From Centrapalus pauciflorus (taxonomy: Eukaryota; Streptophyta; Magnoliopsida; Asterales; Asteraceae): a DNA stretch of 64,000 nucleotides. Positions 1 through 10,896 of the stretch are shown piece after piece (positions within the stretch are counted from its first letter, which is position 1; each line of letters opens with the position of its first letter). The notes below the pieces were generated by a model that saw nothing but the letters and a program-made list of their open reading frames with translations, made no database searches and was not told the origin of the DNA. Both the position numbers and the translations under genes were made by a program. The stretch lies in the NCBI GenBank assembly GCA_020465985.1, contig JAANYP010000423.1, forward strand, positions 62,001-126,000, in the 5' to 3' direction.

Positions 1-1444
1 ATATACACGACCGCATCATATCTTCAAGTGTCAGGATAGTCCTTTCACTTTGACCATCGGTTTGCGGACGGTAAGCTGTACTCATAGCAATCCTCGTACC
101 CAATCCCTCTTGCAAAGCCGACCAGAAGTTCGAAGTAAATCGGCTATCCCGATCCGATATAATAGACTTAGGCACTCTATACAATAGACTTAGGAACTCC
201 ATGTCTAGCAATAATCTCGTCCATATAAATCTATGCTAAATTTTCCAAAGAATAACCCTCTCTTATCGGAATAAAGTGTGCCGACTTGGTCAATCCATCA
301 ACAATCACCCAAACTGCATCATGCTGACGCCTAGTCTTCGGTAACTTGGTGACGAAATCCATGCTTATGTGTTCCCACTTCCATTCCGGAATGGGAAGCG
401 GTTGCAAACTGCCGTATGGTTGCTGATGTTCGACTTTCACAAGCCGACAAGTCCGACATCTTTCAACATAATAGCCTATAACCTTCTTCAATCCCGGCCA
501 CCAAAAGTCTGCTTTCAGCTCGTTGTACATCTTTTTGCTCCCGGGATGTACAGAAAACTTGGATTGATGTGTTTCTTCGATAATCACCTTTCTCATACCA
601 CCAAACTTCGGCACCCAGATCCTTCCATATATACCTTGCAATCTAGATTCACTCATTTCCATATTCTTAATTTGTACCCTAATATACTCAGAACCAACAT
701 TTTCTTCCTTCAAAGCTTCCTCCTGAGCGGCTTTAACATCGTCAATAATAATGGAGGTTAACATCGTAGACGTGATCATGTAGCAGCAGTCTTTAGAATA
801 AGCTTTGCGACTCCAAGCATCGACTACCACGTTAGCCTTTCCAGGATGGTAGAGCATCTCACAATCGTAGTCTTTAATAAGTTCCATAGACCTACGTTGC
901 CTCATGTTAAGCTCCTTCTGACTAAAGATATATTTCAGACTCTTATGGTCCGTATACAATTGACACTTAGTTCCATATAGATAGTGTCTCCACAACTTCA
1001 ATGCAAACGTAACTGCGGTCAACTCCAAATCGTGAGTCGAATAATCCTTCTCGTGTTGCTTAAGCTGTCTAGAGGCATAAGCAATTACTTTTCCACGCTA
1101 CATCAATACAGCGCCCAATCCCAACCTCGAAGCATCCGTGTAAACCACAAAATCCTCATTGCCCTCCGGTAGAGCAAGGATCGGTGCTTCACTTAATGTC
1201 TTCTTCAATATCTCAAATGCTTCTTGCTGCACGGTTTCCAAACAAACGGTGCATTCTTCTTTGTTAATGCAGTTAAAGGAACTGCAATTTTCGAAAAGTC
1301 CTTAATAAACCTCCTATAGTAGCCCGCCAACCCAAGAAAAATTCTGACTTCTGTAGCTGAACGAGGCGGTTCCTAGTATCTTATGGCTTCAACTTTAGCT
1401 GGATCTATAGAAATCCCCGCTCCCGAAATAACATGTCCCAAAAA
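1..1444 (-). pseudogene. gypsy element I: RT end, RNase H and integrase part of pol (partial, broken)
   Basis: Read on the minus strand, 1028-231 is open. It encodes the C-terminal part of RNase H ([34 protein letters not shown]), the integrase zinc-binding region ([10 protein letters not shown]) and the start of the integrase core ([15 protein letters not shown], first catalytic Asp in MDF). The core continues through 230-1 in broken frame, with a region resembling [15 protein letters not shown], and runs out of the window. Positions 1029-1444 hold the RT thumb and the RNase H start with frame breaks and stops. This belongs to Ty3/gypsy pol, where integrase follows RNase H. The RNase H ADA-type motif is altered to VDAWSRK. 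The copy is dead. Confidence 0.88.
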
Positions 1445-1969
1445 CTAAATTTGTTGCAGCCAAAACTCACACTTTGAGAATTTGGCGTACAACTTTTCCT
1501 TCCTTAACAATTCCAATAACTCTGTTAGATGAACAGCATGCTCCGCTTTAGTCTTGGAATACACTAGGATGTCATCAATAAACACTATCACCGATTTATC
1601 TAACGTCGGTCTACATACCCTGTTCATCAGATCCATGAAAACAGCCAGGGCATTGGTTAACCCGAAAGGCATAACCAGAAATTCATAATGCCCATAACGT
1701 ATCCTGAAAGTTGTCTTAGGCACATCTTCCTCTCGAACTTTCAGCTGATGGTATCCCGACCTCAAGTCAATTTTAGAGAACACACTTGCCCCATGTAGCT
1801 GATCAAACAAGTCATCTATCCTCGGCAACGGATACTTGTTCTTAATTGTCAACTTATTCAGCTCCCGGTAGTCAATGCACATTCGCATTGTGCCATCTTT
1901 CTTTTTCACAAATAAAACAGGGGCTCCCCACGGCGATGAACTCGGTCGAATGAAGCCCTTATCCAACAA
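1445..1969 (-). pseudogene. gypsy element I: reverse transcriptase segment
   Basis: This is a 174-codon open segment on the minus strand. It encodes the fingers and palm of a gypsy reverse transcriptase: [42 protein letters not shown] and the catalytic box [12 protein letters not shown] with both Asp residues present. The frame is the same as the protease segment at 1973-2635 and is separated from it by one in-frame TAG at 1973-1975. A second in-frame stop follows CEFWLQQI at the low-coordinate end, and the next codons read on into FLGHVI in the same frame. So gag-pol was once one continuous frame here, now cut by point mutations. Homology to Ty3/gypsy RT is clear. I do not assign the clade from this part alone. 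Confidence 0.92.
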
Positions 1970-1972
1970 CTC

Positions 1973-2635
1973 CTAGAGTTGTTTCATCATTTCTTGCATC
2001 TCGGTAGGAGCAAGGCGATACGGAGAACGAGCTACCGGTGCAGCTCCAGGGATCAGATCAATTCGAAACTCCACTTGTCTCTCAGGCGGCACGCCAGACA
2101 AGTCTTCCGGAAACACATCCGGGAATTGAGATACAATAGGCACATCAGCCACAGTCTTCTTCTCAGCCTTGGCACCAATAGCATATGCCAGGTAGGCGTC
2201 ACACCCTTTTGCAATAAGCTTTCGGGCTTTTGCAATGGTCAATAAGCACAGATCCCCGCTTCTCCTATCCCCATATATACAGATCTCACGCCCCTCCGGT
2301 GTGGTTATCTTGATCATTCGTTTCTTACAGACTATATGGGCTTCATTCTCTATCAACCAGTCCATTCCGACTATCACTTCAAACTCACTGCATACTATCG
2401 GGATCAAGTCCAAATTGAAGACTACATCTTCAATCACTAAAGTGCAGTTACGGTATACATGATCTACTTTGACTAAAGTGTTACTAGCAGTTTCAATATC
2501 AAGTATATCAGATAACTTAGACAGAGGCATTGACAGTTGTTGAGCAAACATGGTAGATACAAAAGATCTATTGGCACCCGAGTCAAATAACAATCTTGCT
2601 GGCAAAGAGTTGAGGATAAACATACCAGTAACCAC
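1973..2635 (-). pseudogene. gypsy element I: aspartic protease and linker to RT
   Basis: The minus-strand segment encodes a retroviral-type aspartic protease with the motif LLFDSGANRSFVS (catalytic Asp in DSG) near its start, then a second conserved strand VIVGMDWL. A linker (DVPIVSQFPDVFPEDLSGVPP) leads into the N-terminal RT region (VEFRIDLIPGAAPVARSPYRLAP). The protease would cut the gag-pol polyprotein. The end is a TAG in frame with the RT segment. The boundary with gag at higher coordinates is broken: 2636-2839 carries the zinc-knuckle end of gag in another frame. Confidence 0.9.
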
Positions 2636-3862
2636 CTCCGTGTTTTCCCTAGCCTCCTCTGCGGTAATCTGAAATGCACGGGTCGGTGCCCTTTGTGGCT
2701 GGTTCCGGCGGTTGACTGAACCACCACTAGATCCCCCTGATGATCGGGTCGATGATGGAGCAGCAGCAGCTTGAACATTCTTTCTGCAATTCCTACTGTA
2801 ATGCCCCCATACCCCACACTTATGGCAAGCATCGGCTCTTCATGGACACTCACTCTGAAAATGGCCCAACTCTCCACAGCAAAAGCAAGCGCGTCCATTA
2901 GTGCACTTGCCGAAGTGTTCCAAGTGACACTTATTACAATATCGCGGCTCGGTGTTGATGGAGTATGCACGAGCACGACCAGAAGACCCATATGGTCGAC
3001 GATAAAATTGCTGAGGTGAATACTGTGACGAGCGAGAAGATCCCGAGTATCCTCCCTCACGCTGGCGCTTCGGCGATGACGGCTGTGTCGGATTAGTAGC
3101 AGCGGCAGACCCAATTGAGTAACCTGACATGATCAGAATTTGTTCTACATTTCTGGCAGCCTCAAGTAAGCCAGCAAACGTAGTGTAGCGCACGTTGCTC
3201 ATAACTCTTCTAATCTCTATATCCAAACCAGCCTCGAACCTGGTTACTTTCCTTTCTTCGGTATCAACTTGATTAGGCGCAAACAGACTCAACCTCGTGA
3301 ACTCCACAGCATACTGGGACACAGTCTTAGTCCCATGCATCAATGTCATGAACTTTGCCTCAAGTCTTCGGCGCTCATCAACCGGACAGTAATGCTGAGT
3401 GAATAGGTCAGTGCACACAGCCCAAGTCATAACAGTCACTTTTTCCAAGGTTAAGGCGTTAACCATGGAATTCCACCACATAATCGCATCGTTGGTGAAC
3501 ATAGCAGTAGCATATCTAACCATGTCCTTCTCAGCACAGTCGCTGATTCGGAATGTTCGTTCCGTTGCTGTTATCCATTCAAGTGCGGCAACAGCATCAC
3601 CCAGTCCATTAAACTCGACGACCCCATTTCCTTTGAAGTCCTTGAAACGACAACCTTTGGGTTTGTTAGATGACCCAGTGTTGTCATCTTGTTCATCATT
3701 GTTGCCCCCCTCTTTTTCCTTATTCTTTCTCTTGTCTTCTCTTCTCTTAGCTTCGACCTCATCTAGAGCCCGAAACTGATCTTGAATTATCTGATTTTGC
3801 TCAGCTATCATGGCTAGCATCATTTCTCTTGTTTCTTCGGGTGTCATTCCTCCTCCAGACAT
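2636..3862 (-). pseudogene. gypsy element I: gag capsid and zinc knuckle
   Basis: An open frame of 340 codons (3862-2840, minus strand) starts at an ATG encoding MSGGGMTPEETREMM. A basic and acidic low-complexity stretch (about residues 50-75) is followed by the retrotransposon gag domain (FNGLGDAVAALEWITATERT, MWWNSMVNA, QYAVEFTRLSLFAP). The zinc knuckle CFCCGELGHFQSEC (CX2CX4HX4C) is near the end. The product would form the virus-like particle and bind RNA. The frame breaks near 2840, and 2839-2636 contains further Ser/Arg-rich sequence leading to protease. The start lies about 200 nt from the primer binding site, which suits a short leader. Confidence 0.9.
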
Positions 3863-4062
3863 GTTCTGAAATATAACACATATAACTTGTTTAGTAACAT
3901 GTCATTTATTTAAATACACCACCCATTGTCCTGTATGAAACTCAACTTCTTATGATTACTGGATCATAACCTATCTTAGTTCAGATCATTACTTAAACCA
4001 CTACATATCATCACTTAATGTTTGAGACCAAGACCTCACGGACACTTGAATCTCAAACTAGT

Positions 4063-4074
4063 GCTCTGATAGCA
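4063..4074 (-). other. primer binding site of gypsy element I
   Basis: On the minus strand this reads TGCTATCAGAGC, one base from the plant initiator tRNA-Met type TGGTATCAGAGC. It lies five bases from the LTR end at 4080 and about 200 nt upstream of gag, where a primer site belongs. Confidence 0.75.
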
Positions 4075-4079
4075 TTACA

Positions 4080-4457
4080 TGTGACACCCTTGCCACAGTT
4101 AACCACAATTACATCACACTCAGGATTAAACACTAAACATAAATTACATAATAATCTGCATACTTAAATTACAGTGCGGAAGCATAAAAGTACATAATTA
4201 AAATAATACAACTGTTTCAAAAACTCTACGGTGCTACAAGGTTCCAGTACTGCTCTAATACAATTGTCTATGACACCCTTGCCACAATAACCATCATTAC
4301 AATACACCCAGTCTTAATCACAAAACATAAATTACATAATGATCTGAAAGATTAATTAAAGTGCGGAAGCATTAAAGTACAAGATAAAAGTAATACAATT
4401 GTTTTAAAAACCCTACGATGCTACAAGGTACCAAATCTAAGTCTACATACTCAATAA
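4080..4457 (-). repeat. tandem duplication of LTR end plus primer site, period about 189 bp
   Basis: Two diverged copies start at 4080 and 4269. Both open with TGACACCCTTGCCACA and share CATAAATTACATAAT, GTGCGGAAGCAT and CTACG.TGCTACAAGGT at matching offsets. The unit at 4080-4268 ends in GCTCTAATACA, which resembles the real primer site GCTCTGATAGCA at 4063. The duplicated unit is therefore 'end of LTR + PBS'. Confidence 0.75.
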
Positions 4458-6498
4458 CATTACATCATCCCAAATACATATTACAATAACAATCCCATTT
4501 TCCAATTACCAAGCTGAGTAGTAGATATTCTTCAAAACTTCAAATATTGACTTAGCTAGAAGGTCTGGCAGCAGATTTTCCTTTTCTTGTAAAAATGTCA
4601 ACAAGTGAGGGGTAAGCGATTGCTTAGTGAATACACAGATTTACGCATTATATAAATCTTTAAGAAGCCCCATGAGAGTAACACCGACGACACACGTCGT
4701 GCACCCTCCACGTACACAAAGTACGACACACATGAGTTGTCGCTCCTACAAGCCCAAAGCTCGGCATATAAACCAACCATCTGAGATAGACATAACATTG
4801 GGGATGACTTACTGCCTACCAGAACCTCGGAGGGATCAGCTCCGGGTCATATATCGCAGTAACATCGGAGTAATAGATGCGACCCCCCGGTCCATCATTA
4901 GATGCACAACAAAAGAACGGACATGCAACAAGTATGAATGTGCATCTAAATCTACGCAAGTTAGTAGAATTCCAAACGATAATGAAGCAACATGTCTCAG
5001 CAGGCAATAGCTAACATAAAGCAGATATAAACATGTGAAATCATATGTACTCACAGTGGGTGCGTTAGTTAATTTCAGTCAATTTTATTTCTCCTCGGGC
5101 TTTCAACCAGATCACAAAGTACCCCACTGTGGGTTAAACAACACCACAAGGGACAAGTTCCATTTTCATATGATAAACATATCATCATTACATGCTCTTT
5201 AACAAATTAGCATCAATTTGTACAAATAATAGTATTACAACATTCGGTACCGTCCTCCAAAACTCATATTAAAAACCATATTTGGTGTGTTATTATTCCC
5301 AAATAACCCTTCATTATATATCTTAATATATTACCAAAAATATCCCAAAGGTGTGATTACTTTTCCATAATTTCGGGTCTTTAAAACCCCATCCGAATTA
5401 CTCAAGAAATGCATAGAACTCGCCAAGTTGGCCAAGGGTACTCGCCGAGTTCAGGTCCGAAGTTCGGACCCACGACCGGATTTCGGACCCGTCCGAATTA
5501 CGTTAACCCATCCGAATTTGGGTCCATCCGAGTTCGGTTCTTTATTCGATTTCGGTCCCATCTAAGTTTGGGTCACATCCGAATTCGGGTCACAACCGAA
5601 TTCGGATCCATCACTTATGAATTTTTGAAGATTTATTCAAGTGTTTTTGGGAACTCGCCGAGTTCCCCAATGAACTCGCCGAGTTCAGTTGCAGAAATGC
5701 AGGTCGCAGCTACGGGTTTCTAAGTGAAAATTGCCAAAACTCATTTTTAACAACATGCAATCCATACCTATGATATATTATCATATATTGATTGTTTCTA
5801 CATCATTTTCCATATCATTAACATCCAATTTCGTCCAGATTGGACCAAAAATAAGTAAAAACCTCAAGAACACAAAACTTCATAAAAGTTCAGATTTTTA
5901 ACCTTTTTGGACGAATTAACGGTTGATTCTTGTTTCAAATGCTTCAGTATCCTTCAATTAGTGATTTCCAACTGCTTAAACATACATGCAATCAACATTT
6001 ATTCAGATTAAAATCCGAATTTCGTATCTTTATTCTTCAAAAGAAAACCTCAAACTTAAAACTATGTTCTTACCTCCAAATCCCCTTGAATCTTGTTAAT
6101 ACATAGCTTTAGTCCACGAATTTAATTCCACAAATTCGAATTTCAGCAAGGATCTAGAGTGAGAGTGAGAGAGGGCTTGAGAGAACTCTTTGAAATGAGA
6201 ATGAACCATAATAAAAGACCGAAGGTTTTAATTTCTCAAGTTTCGGCTTTTGGCACATTAGCCCCTCAACTTATCTGATCTCACTAAATACTGATTTTGT
6301 CTTAGTTTTATCATTACTAACCATTATAAATCATAATACTCCATAATATTAATTGAAAATCTCAAACTTCTTAATTTCATAAAATAGCAACCAACTTTCA
6401 AATATCCAGATACATAATCATTTTCGTAATACAACTTAATTATACAAAAATTCATCTAATTATCCCAATTACAATAATTTAAATCCGAGGATGTTACA
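4080..6498 (-). repeat. 5' LTR of gypsy element I
   Basis: On the minus strand the LTR begins TGTAACATCC at 6498 and ends GGGTGTCACA at 4080, next to the primer site, for about 2.4 kb. The partner LTR lies outside the window to the left. The interior is AT-rich and holds direct repeats of an ACCCGAATTCGG-like motif (about 5480-5610). It also holds near-palindromes AACTCGCCGAGTTC (about 5416-5455 and 5650-5690). Short ORFs inside are chance frames. The last part of the LTR is tandemly duplicated; see the repeat at 4080-4457. Confidence 0.75.
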
Positions 6499-6618
6499 GT
6501 ATTTGCCCCTATTTATACATTTCCTTCAGGGGGCGAGGCGCCCTTCAGGAGGATTCCTATTGGCTGGCAGGAACGTCCGTGGGATCCCCTCCATGGTCCC
6601 TGACAGATCAATAAAATG
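6499..6618. other. unassigned GC-richer sequence, left part (interrupted by hAT element)
   Basis: This sequence flanks the gypsy LTR on one side and the hAT insertion on the other. It continues at 7561. It contains CCTATTTATACATTT, which could be a TATA region, and GGGGGCGAGGCGCCC. It may be a fragment of another LTR. I cannot assign it. Confidence 0.4.
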
Positions 6619-6962
6619 CAGGGGCGGATTTAGTTTAGGATAATGGGTGTCACTCGACACCAATAAATTTTCAAAATACTGAGTTACGTATGTATCAAAA
6701 ACATGAGTGACACCTAAGATTTTTTTTATTGACACCTACGAAAAATTTATAAAAATATAACATACGTATCTAATTTATATTTGTTGTTTTTATAACTTAA
6801 ATTTATTAAAATGACACTGAGTTTTTATTAAAAATTTTTTAAAAAAACATAACGAAATATAAAAACAACAATAAAGAATGTTAATTAAGTTAGCCCAAAA
6901 AGGCCGAAAGATTTTTAAAAAAGCCCAAAAAAAAATAGTATGTACCTTTGAAAGTTGAAACC

Positions 6963-7020
<58 letters not shown>

Positions 7021-7552
7021 GGTACAATAATATGTTTTTATGAGTTCTCATTAAGTCATTTTAATAGTTTATTTATTAACTTGTTAAGTGTAGTGGGTAG
7101 ATGTTTGATACTTTAATTTGCTTAAATAAAAAAATATATATGTTTAATTTACTGAAATATTTACTTATTTTATATTTCAGGCAATTAGGTCAATAGACAA
7201 ATTAAATGTTAAGTGTTTATTTTGTTAAGTTTTTGATCAATTGTTAAAACTTATTTGTTAATTCTTTAAAAAAAATTTTGGGTGATCGACAAAATTTTGA
7301 CAAGATTTCAAAAGATAAAGACTCGAATGCAACAATTGTAAAATTTTAATACTTACTATACTTATTGGTTTTAAGTTATAATGGTATTGTATTTTGTACT
7401 TTTTTAATTAGAAAAATCTTGTTATTTGTTAATTTTGTGTTGGCAACCCGTTTCGGTGACCCGATCCGTCTTAGAAAATATTTTGAAAATCTAAGTATTA
7501 AATTGCTTTAAAAAAGTGACACCGATAATGCGAATTTCTGGATCCGCCCTTG
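6619..7552. mobile_element. non-autonomous hAT-like DNA transposon
   Basis: A 934-bp element lies between two perfect 8-bp direct repeats ATAAAATG (6611-6618 and 7553-7560). Its ends are inverted: the left end starts CAGGGGCGGATTTAG and the right end, read outward on the other strand, starts CAAGGGCGGATCCAG. An 8-bp target duplication and a CAGGG-type terminus are typical of the hAT superfamily. A secondary inverted motif (GTGTCACTCGACACC inside the left end, GTGACACC inside the right) sits close to each end. No transposase frame is present. The interior is AT-rich with a long CT microsatellite. Confidence 0.85.
6967..7014. repeat. (TC)n microsatellite
   Basis: An uninterrupted run of about 24 TC dinucleotides inside the hAT-like element. 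Confidence 0.97.
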
Positions 7553-7560
7553 ATAAAATG

Positions 7561-8159
7561 GCTTCCTTTTGTGCGCTCGTCTGCACAACGATTTCTCCCG
7601 ACATGATCCTCCTGCGAGACCCAGGTTTGTCGAAACTGGGTACACCCATGGGTCAAGCAGGGCCGGAAGATGAACCCTTTAGGGCGGCGGGCATACATAG
7701 GATTGGATCTATGTATCAATATGTGAAACCCTCTTCTCGAGAAAAAAATGGGGTTAATTTTAGATTTCTACTTTGTTTATCTGATTGGTGTTAAAAAATT
7801 AAAAAGTACATTTGGGACCAACCACACCTGCGCACAACTAACTTCTGTTGCTATTTGAAATTTATCTCATACTTTAATTTTTACACTTAATGCTTTCGTT
7901 CAAATTAAATTTAAGGGTCAAAATATTTTTTTTTTGGTAAAAGTTGCATACGAAAGCTGGTTTATAATTGCAATTTTTTTGTCAATCTTTCGGATCATTA
8001 AAAAAAGCTCTCGGATCATAAATTGTTTTCAACTCTCCTTCCCTTTGACAAACTTTCAAATACCAAAGTTTTTTGGAACTTTTGGTTATATTTTTGGAGT
8101 CTACGTGTTTATTGGGTTGGTTGAATTTTCGTATTTAAAATCAAAGATTAATTTTTAAC
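7561..8159. other. unassigned sequence, right part, then AT-rich spacer
   Basis: 7561-7760 continues the GC-richer sequence interrupted at 6618. It has short chance ORFs on both strands but no protein similarity I recognise. From about 7790 the sequence is AT-rich with poly-T runs, and I see no gene in it. Confidence 0.4.
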
Positions 8160-8463
8160 GGCTGGATGTGAAAATTCGTTTGATACTATATTGCTTTGGG
8201 TGAACATCATCCTGTTTTTACAATCAACTCGTAAATGATTTAATCTAGATTTTGAATACCCTTTGAATTCAAACTTTTTTAAAAAAATACATCCATTTTT
8301 CAAAAAGGAACTTGGAAATTCAAAAAAAATTGGATCAAATTAAACTTTAAATATTAAAATCAAAGTTTAATTCCAAGTGGTTGGTTGTGAAAATTCGTTT
8401 GATACTATATTCCTTCGGGTGAACATCATTTTGTTTTTACAATCAATTCGTGAATCCTTTTGT
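8160..8463 (+). repeat. direct repeat, two copies about 222 bp apart
   Basis: 8160-8240 and 8382-8462 share TGTGAAAATTCGTTTGATAC, then a region reading GGGTGAACATCAT and TTTTTACAATCAA. They differ at about ten sites. The sequence between is AT-rich. This is probably a local tandem duplication inside an unidentified element. Confidence 0.75.
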
Positions 8464-8589
8464 ATTAGAAAGTCGTAACTTTCTAATCAATCTTCACTCA
8501 AGAGTTAGGTTGCATTTAGTTAACAAAAACTAGTCATTTTTCAATTCAATTTTCAAGTTATAGTTTTCGAAAAAACAAGGGTTTCTATA

Positions 8590-8810
8590 AAAAGTGAAAA
8601 CTTACATTTTTAATTGAACAGTAACACTTCAAAAAAGGTGTTGCATTTTTTAATAAAATTTGCAACACTTTAAAAAAAGTGTTGCATTAAATCATTATAT
8701 GCAACATTTATTATAAAAGTGTTGCTTTATAACTAAATTTATAATAAAAGCAACACTTTTTATAAGTGCTACATCAAAAGTGTCGCTTTAGGTTCATTTT
8801 GTAGTAGTAT
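8590..8810. mobile_element. CACTA-like (En/Spm type) transposon end with subterminal repeats, truncated
   Basis: The segment carries repeated, mutually inverted motifs of the type GCAACACTTT and AAAGTGTTGC. It ends in GTGTCGCTTTAGGTTCATTTTGTAGTAGTA, that is 20-bp-scale terminal sequence closing in TTTGTAGTAG. Read outward the terminus is CTACTACAAAATGAACCTAA. A related end in the opposite orientation is at 50522-50885. Subterminal arrays with a CTACAAAA-type terminus suit CACTA elements. The exact terminus and the 3-bp target duplication cannot be fixed, so the superfamily is tentative. No transposase is seen. Confidence 0.5.
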
Positions 8811-9118
8811 ATAGATTCAATCGAGTTTCATAAGGCTTTATTCGAGATTGATGCTTCTTCATTCGAGTTCAATCATTCAATATTCAAGTTTGTTCATTCA
8901 GCATTCGAGTTTGCTACTTCGTTGCTCGAATTGTTCATACTTAAATCAAGTTTGTTCTCATATCATTCAAGTTTCGTTTAGTGTTCAAAGAGTTTTATCA
9001 GAAATCACTCATCAGTCCATAAAAGATCTTAAAAGTTCAATATCAACAATTCAAAATGGCAAATGATCATAATCAGGTTTTGAATCTTACAAAGTCTGAG
9101 CTGATTGCAAAACTTAGG
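8811..9118 (+). pseudogene. copia-type leader and gag start fragment
   Basis: 8811-9054 is rich in TTCGAGTTT and TTCAAGTTT motifs, like the leaders and LTRs of the SIRE-like copia elements to the right. An ATG at 9055 opens a frame encoding MANDHNQVLNLTKSELIAKL, which breaks off at 9118 where a different GC-rich sequence begins. The position after an untranslated leader and the composition suggest the first codons of a gag. The match is too short to prove this. No LTR or primer site is seen to the left, because the CACTA-like end abuts it. Confidence 0.4.
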
Positions 9119-9317
9119 TGTTGTTTGTTTTTTAAGAGGTTGATGTCTGCGGTCTGCGGACTTAGTTGTAGAAATCTGCGGTCAGAAGAGATGACCTAAA
9201 GGTCTGCAGACGTCCGCAGACGCGGAAAGAGGTCCGCAGAAGCGGGAAGAGGTTCGCAGACACGGGAAGAGGTTCGCAGACGATTCCGCAGACGCGGGAA
9301 TACGTTCGCAGACCCGG
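9119..9317. repeat. GC-rich segment with imperfect tandem repeats, upstream of truncated LTR
   Basis: The segment begins GTGTTGTTTGTTTTTTAAG and then carries about six imperfect repeats of a 20-bp unit of the form TCGCAGACGCGGGAAGAGGT. It ends exactly where homology to the 3' LTR of the Athila-like element begins (9318 matches 30395). It may be a MITE fragment or a replaced U3. The opposite terminus of a MITE is not visible. Confidence 0.55.
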
Positions 9318-10751
9318 AGAATCTTTATAAAGAGAGCCGATTCGGCCAGAACGAGGATAGAGCTGATTTTCTCGATTTCCAGCATATTTTTACGATTTTT
9401 TACAGTTTTTCTTCCCATATTCAAGTAGGTTTAACGTAGTTTTAATTGATTAATCATTCGGGATTGATATTCACGTGGATTGAAGCATTCGGTTAGCGGT
9501 AATCGTTGGTTTTCGTCACTTTTTGCAAGATTTCGGTACATTCGTCCCTTTTTCTTTCGTATTTCATAATGAATGCTATTAAGTTTGGTTTATTTTCTGT
9601 TTTTATTATGGATCGTGAGTAGTTTTCTTGTTCACCCGCTTGGGATGATGAATTCTATGTATTAATTGGCATGGTTTTGGATTGATTGACGGTTTATGGA
9701 TTATATTTACTAGATTTTTGATGTTCTTCATATATTTTTGTTAAAAATCAGATTTTTATCAATCGTTTAGCATTGTTTTGCGAAAATAATTGTTGGTTGA
9801 ATCTGCATTTTTAATAAAAATTGGAAATTTGGATGAAAATTGATAATTGATTATATTTTCTAGGCATTGTATTGCGATAATGATTTTGTGATGAATTATT
9901 GATCTAGAACTTTGCGTGTTTCTTAGTTTTTAGGCATTGTGTTGCGATAATAAAACTAATAATCCGTAAAGCTTGATTTCCAAATAAATAAAGTTGGTTG
10001 GTTGAATTTTCGGTATTAATTGATAGTTTTTAGCATCTTTTTGCGATAATAAGATTGTTGGTTAATATTGGAATTCAGTTCAATTAACTTTATTGTTTTC
10101 ACGTGTTTTGTCATGATTTAATCTTTATTTGGAGAAATCTAATATTCGGTAAATTAATCCATAATTTCGGGCTTAAGTGAATATTTATAATTGGTTATTA
10201 ACCGATTTATCTTTAATTGACCAATTCAGACCGCCGCCAATTAATTATAGTTTTTAAATTCCAAGTGGGTGACGTTTTCGTAATATAAGAGCTTCGTAAA
10301 ATTCAATATCATTCTTTACTTGCTTAAGTTATTTCTAAAATGACTTTGCTTTTGTTAGTTGGTTCGTATTATATAGTTGTCCTTTTGTGGTGCGTTCGTT
10401 AGTTTAGTTTAAGTTGTTTTTGCTAGATTTAGTTTTTTAATTATTTCGAATAAATCCAAAAATATTAGTTTAACCTTTTATTCTGGTGTTACTTAGTTCG
10501 CTTCAGTTATTCGGTTAATTAATTTTAATTATTGCATCTAGTTGATAATTTTTTCAAAAAGTACGAAATAGCTAAATATTGGTTTAGGTAGTAGTATTGG
10601 AGTCTCCTTTCTTTATTCCGTTCCCTGAGTTCGATAAATCCTGGGTGATTCTTAAAGCTATATTGCACACGATTGGTACACTGCCAGTTGTGTAATTTAT
10701 ACTTTGGGTTCATTTAGTTATTAAAACCTGAGGTGTGTTTTGCACGCGTCA
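9318..10751 (+). repeat. 5' LTR of Athila/Tat-like element, U3 missing
   Basis: This matches the 3' LTR segment 30395-31830 with few differences and ends in the same GCACGCGTCA, next to the primer site. The first 370 bp of the 3' LTR (30026-30394) have no counterpart here. The break lies a few bases upstream of ATCTTTATAAAG, the likely TATA box, so the core promoter is kept and upstream control sequence is replaced by the GC-rich repeat. Recurrent short minus-strand ORFs inside this LTR, its tandem copies and the 3' LTR are chance frames. Confidence 0.85.
9321..9332 (+). promoter_or_regulatory. TATA box of Athila-like 5' LTR
   Basis: ATCTTTATAAAG is kept in both LTRs (9321 and 30398) at the edge of the conserved part. 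The sequence after it would be the transcript start. The role is inferred from position and consensus. Confidence 0.5.
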
Positions 10752-10757
10752 AGTTTT

Positions 10758-10775
10758 TGGCGCCGTTGCCGGGGA
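10758..10775 (+). other. primer binding site, tRNA-Asp type (first copy)
   Basis: TGGCGCCGTTGCCGGGGA lies six bases after the LTR end. It is complementary to the 3' end of plant tRNA-Asp as used by Athila/Tat-lineage gypsy elements. Copies also occur at 12792-12809 and 14825-14842 within the tandem units. Confidence 0.88.
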
Positions 10776-10896
10776 ACGGTGTGAGCTTTAAGAAACAACC
10801 AACGCCGGTAGTTAAGTTGATCCTTTTTAGGGGCAATCCCCCTTAAAAGTTAAATTTTCTGTCTATTTTCATTTTTCTTTAAAGGGTGTTCGGTGT

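Noticed and set aside
2473..3114. 213-codon minus-strand ORF overlapping gag
   Set aside because: It runs in another frame of gag and protease, has no domain, and the gag frame accounts for the region.
4598..5054. Several overlapping short ORFs on both strands in the gypsy LTR
   Set aside because: They overlap each other in different frames, have no recognisable domain and lie in LTR sequence.
7498..7794. Opposed ORFs around the right end of the hAT-like element
   Set aside because: They cross the transposon boundary and target duplication, so they cannot predate the insertion as genes, and no domain is seen.
10525..10713. Short minus-strand ORF recurring at 12559, 14592 and 31604
   Set aside because: It is repeated only because the LTR sequence is repeated; it lies antisense in the LTR, with no leader or domain.
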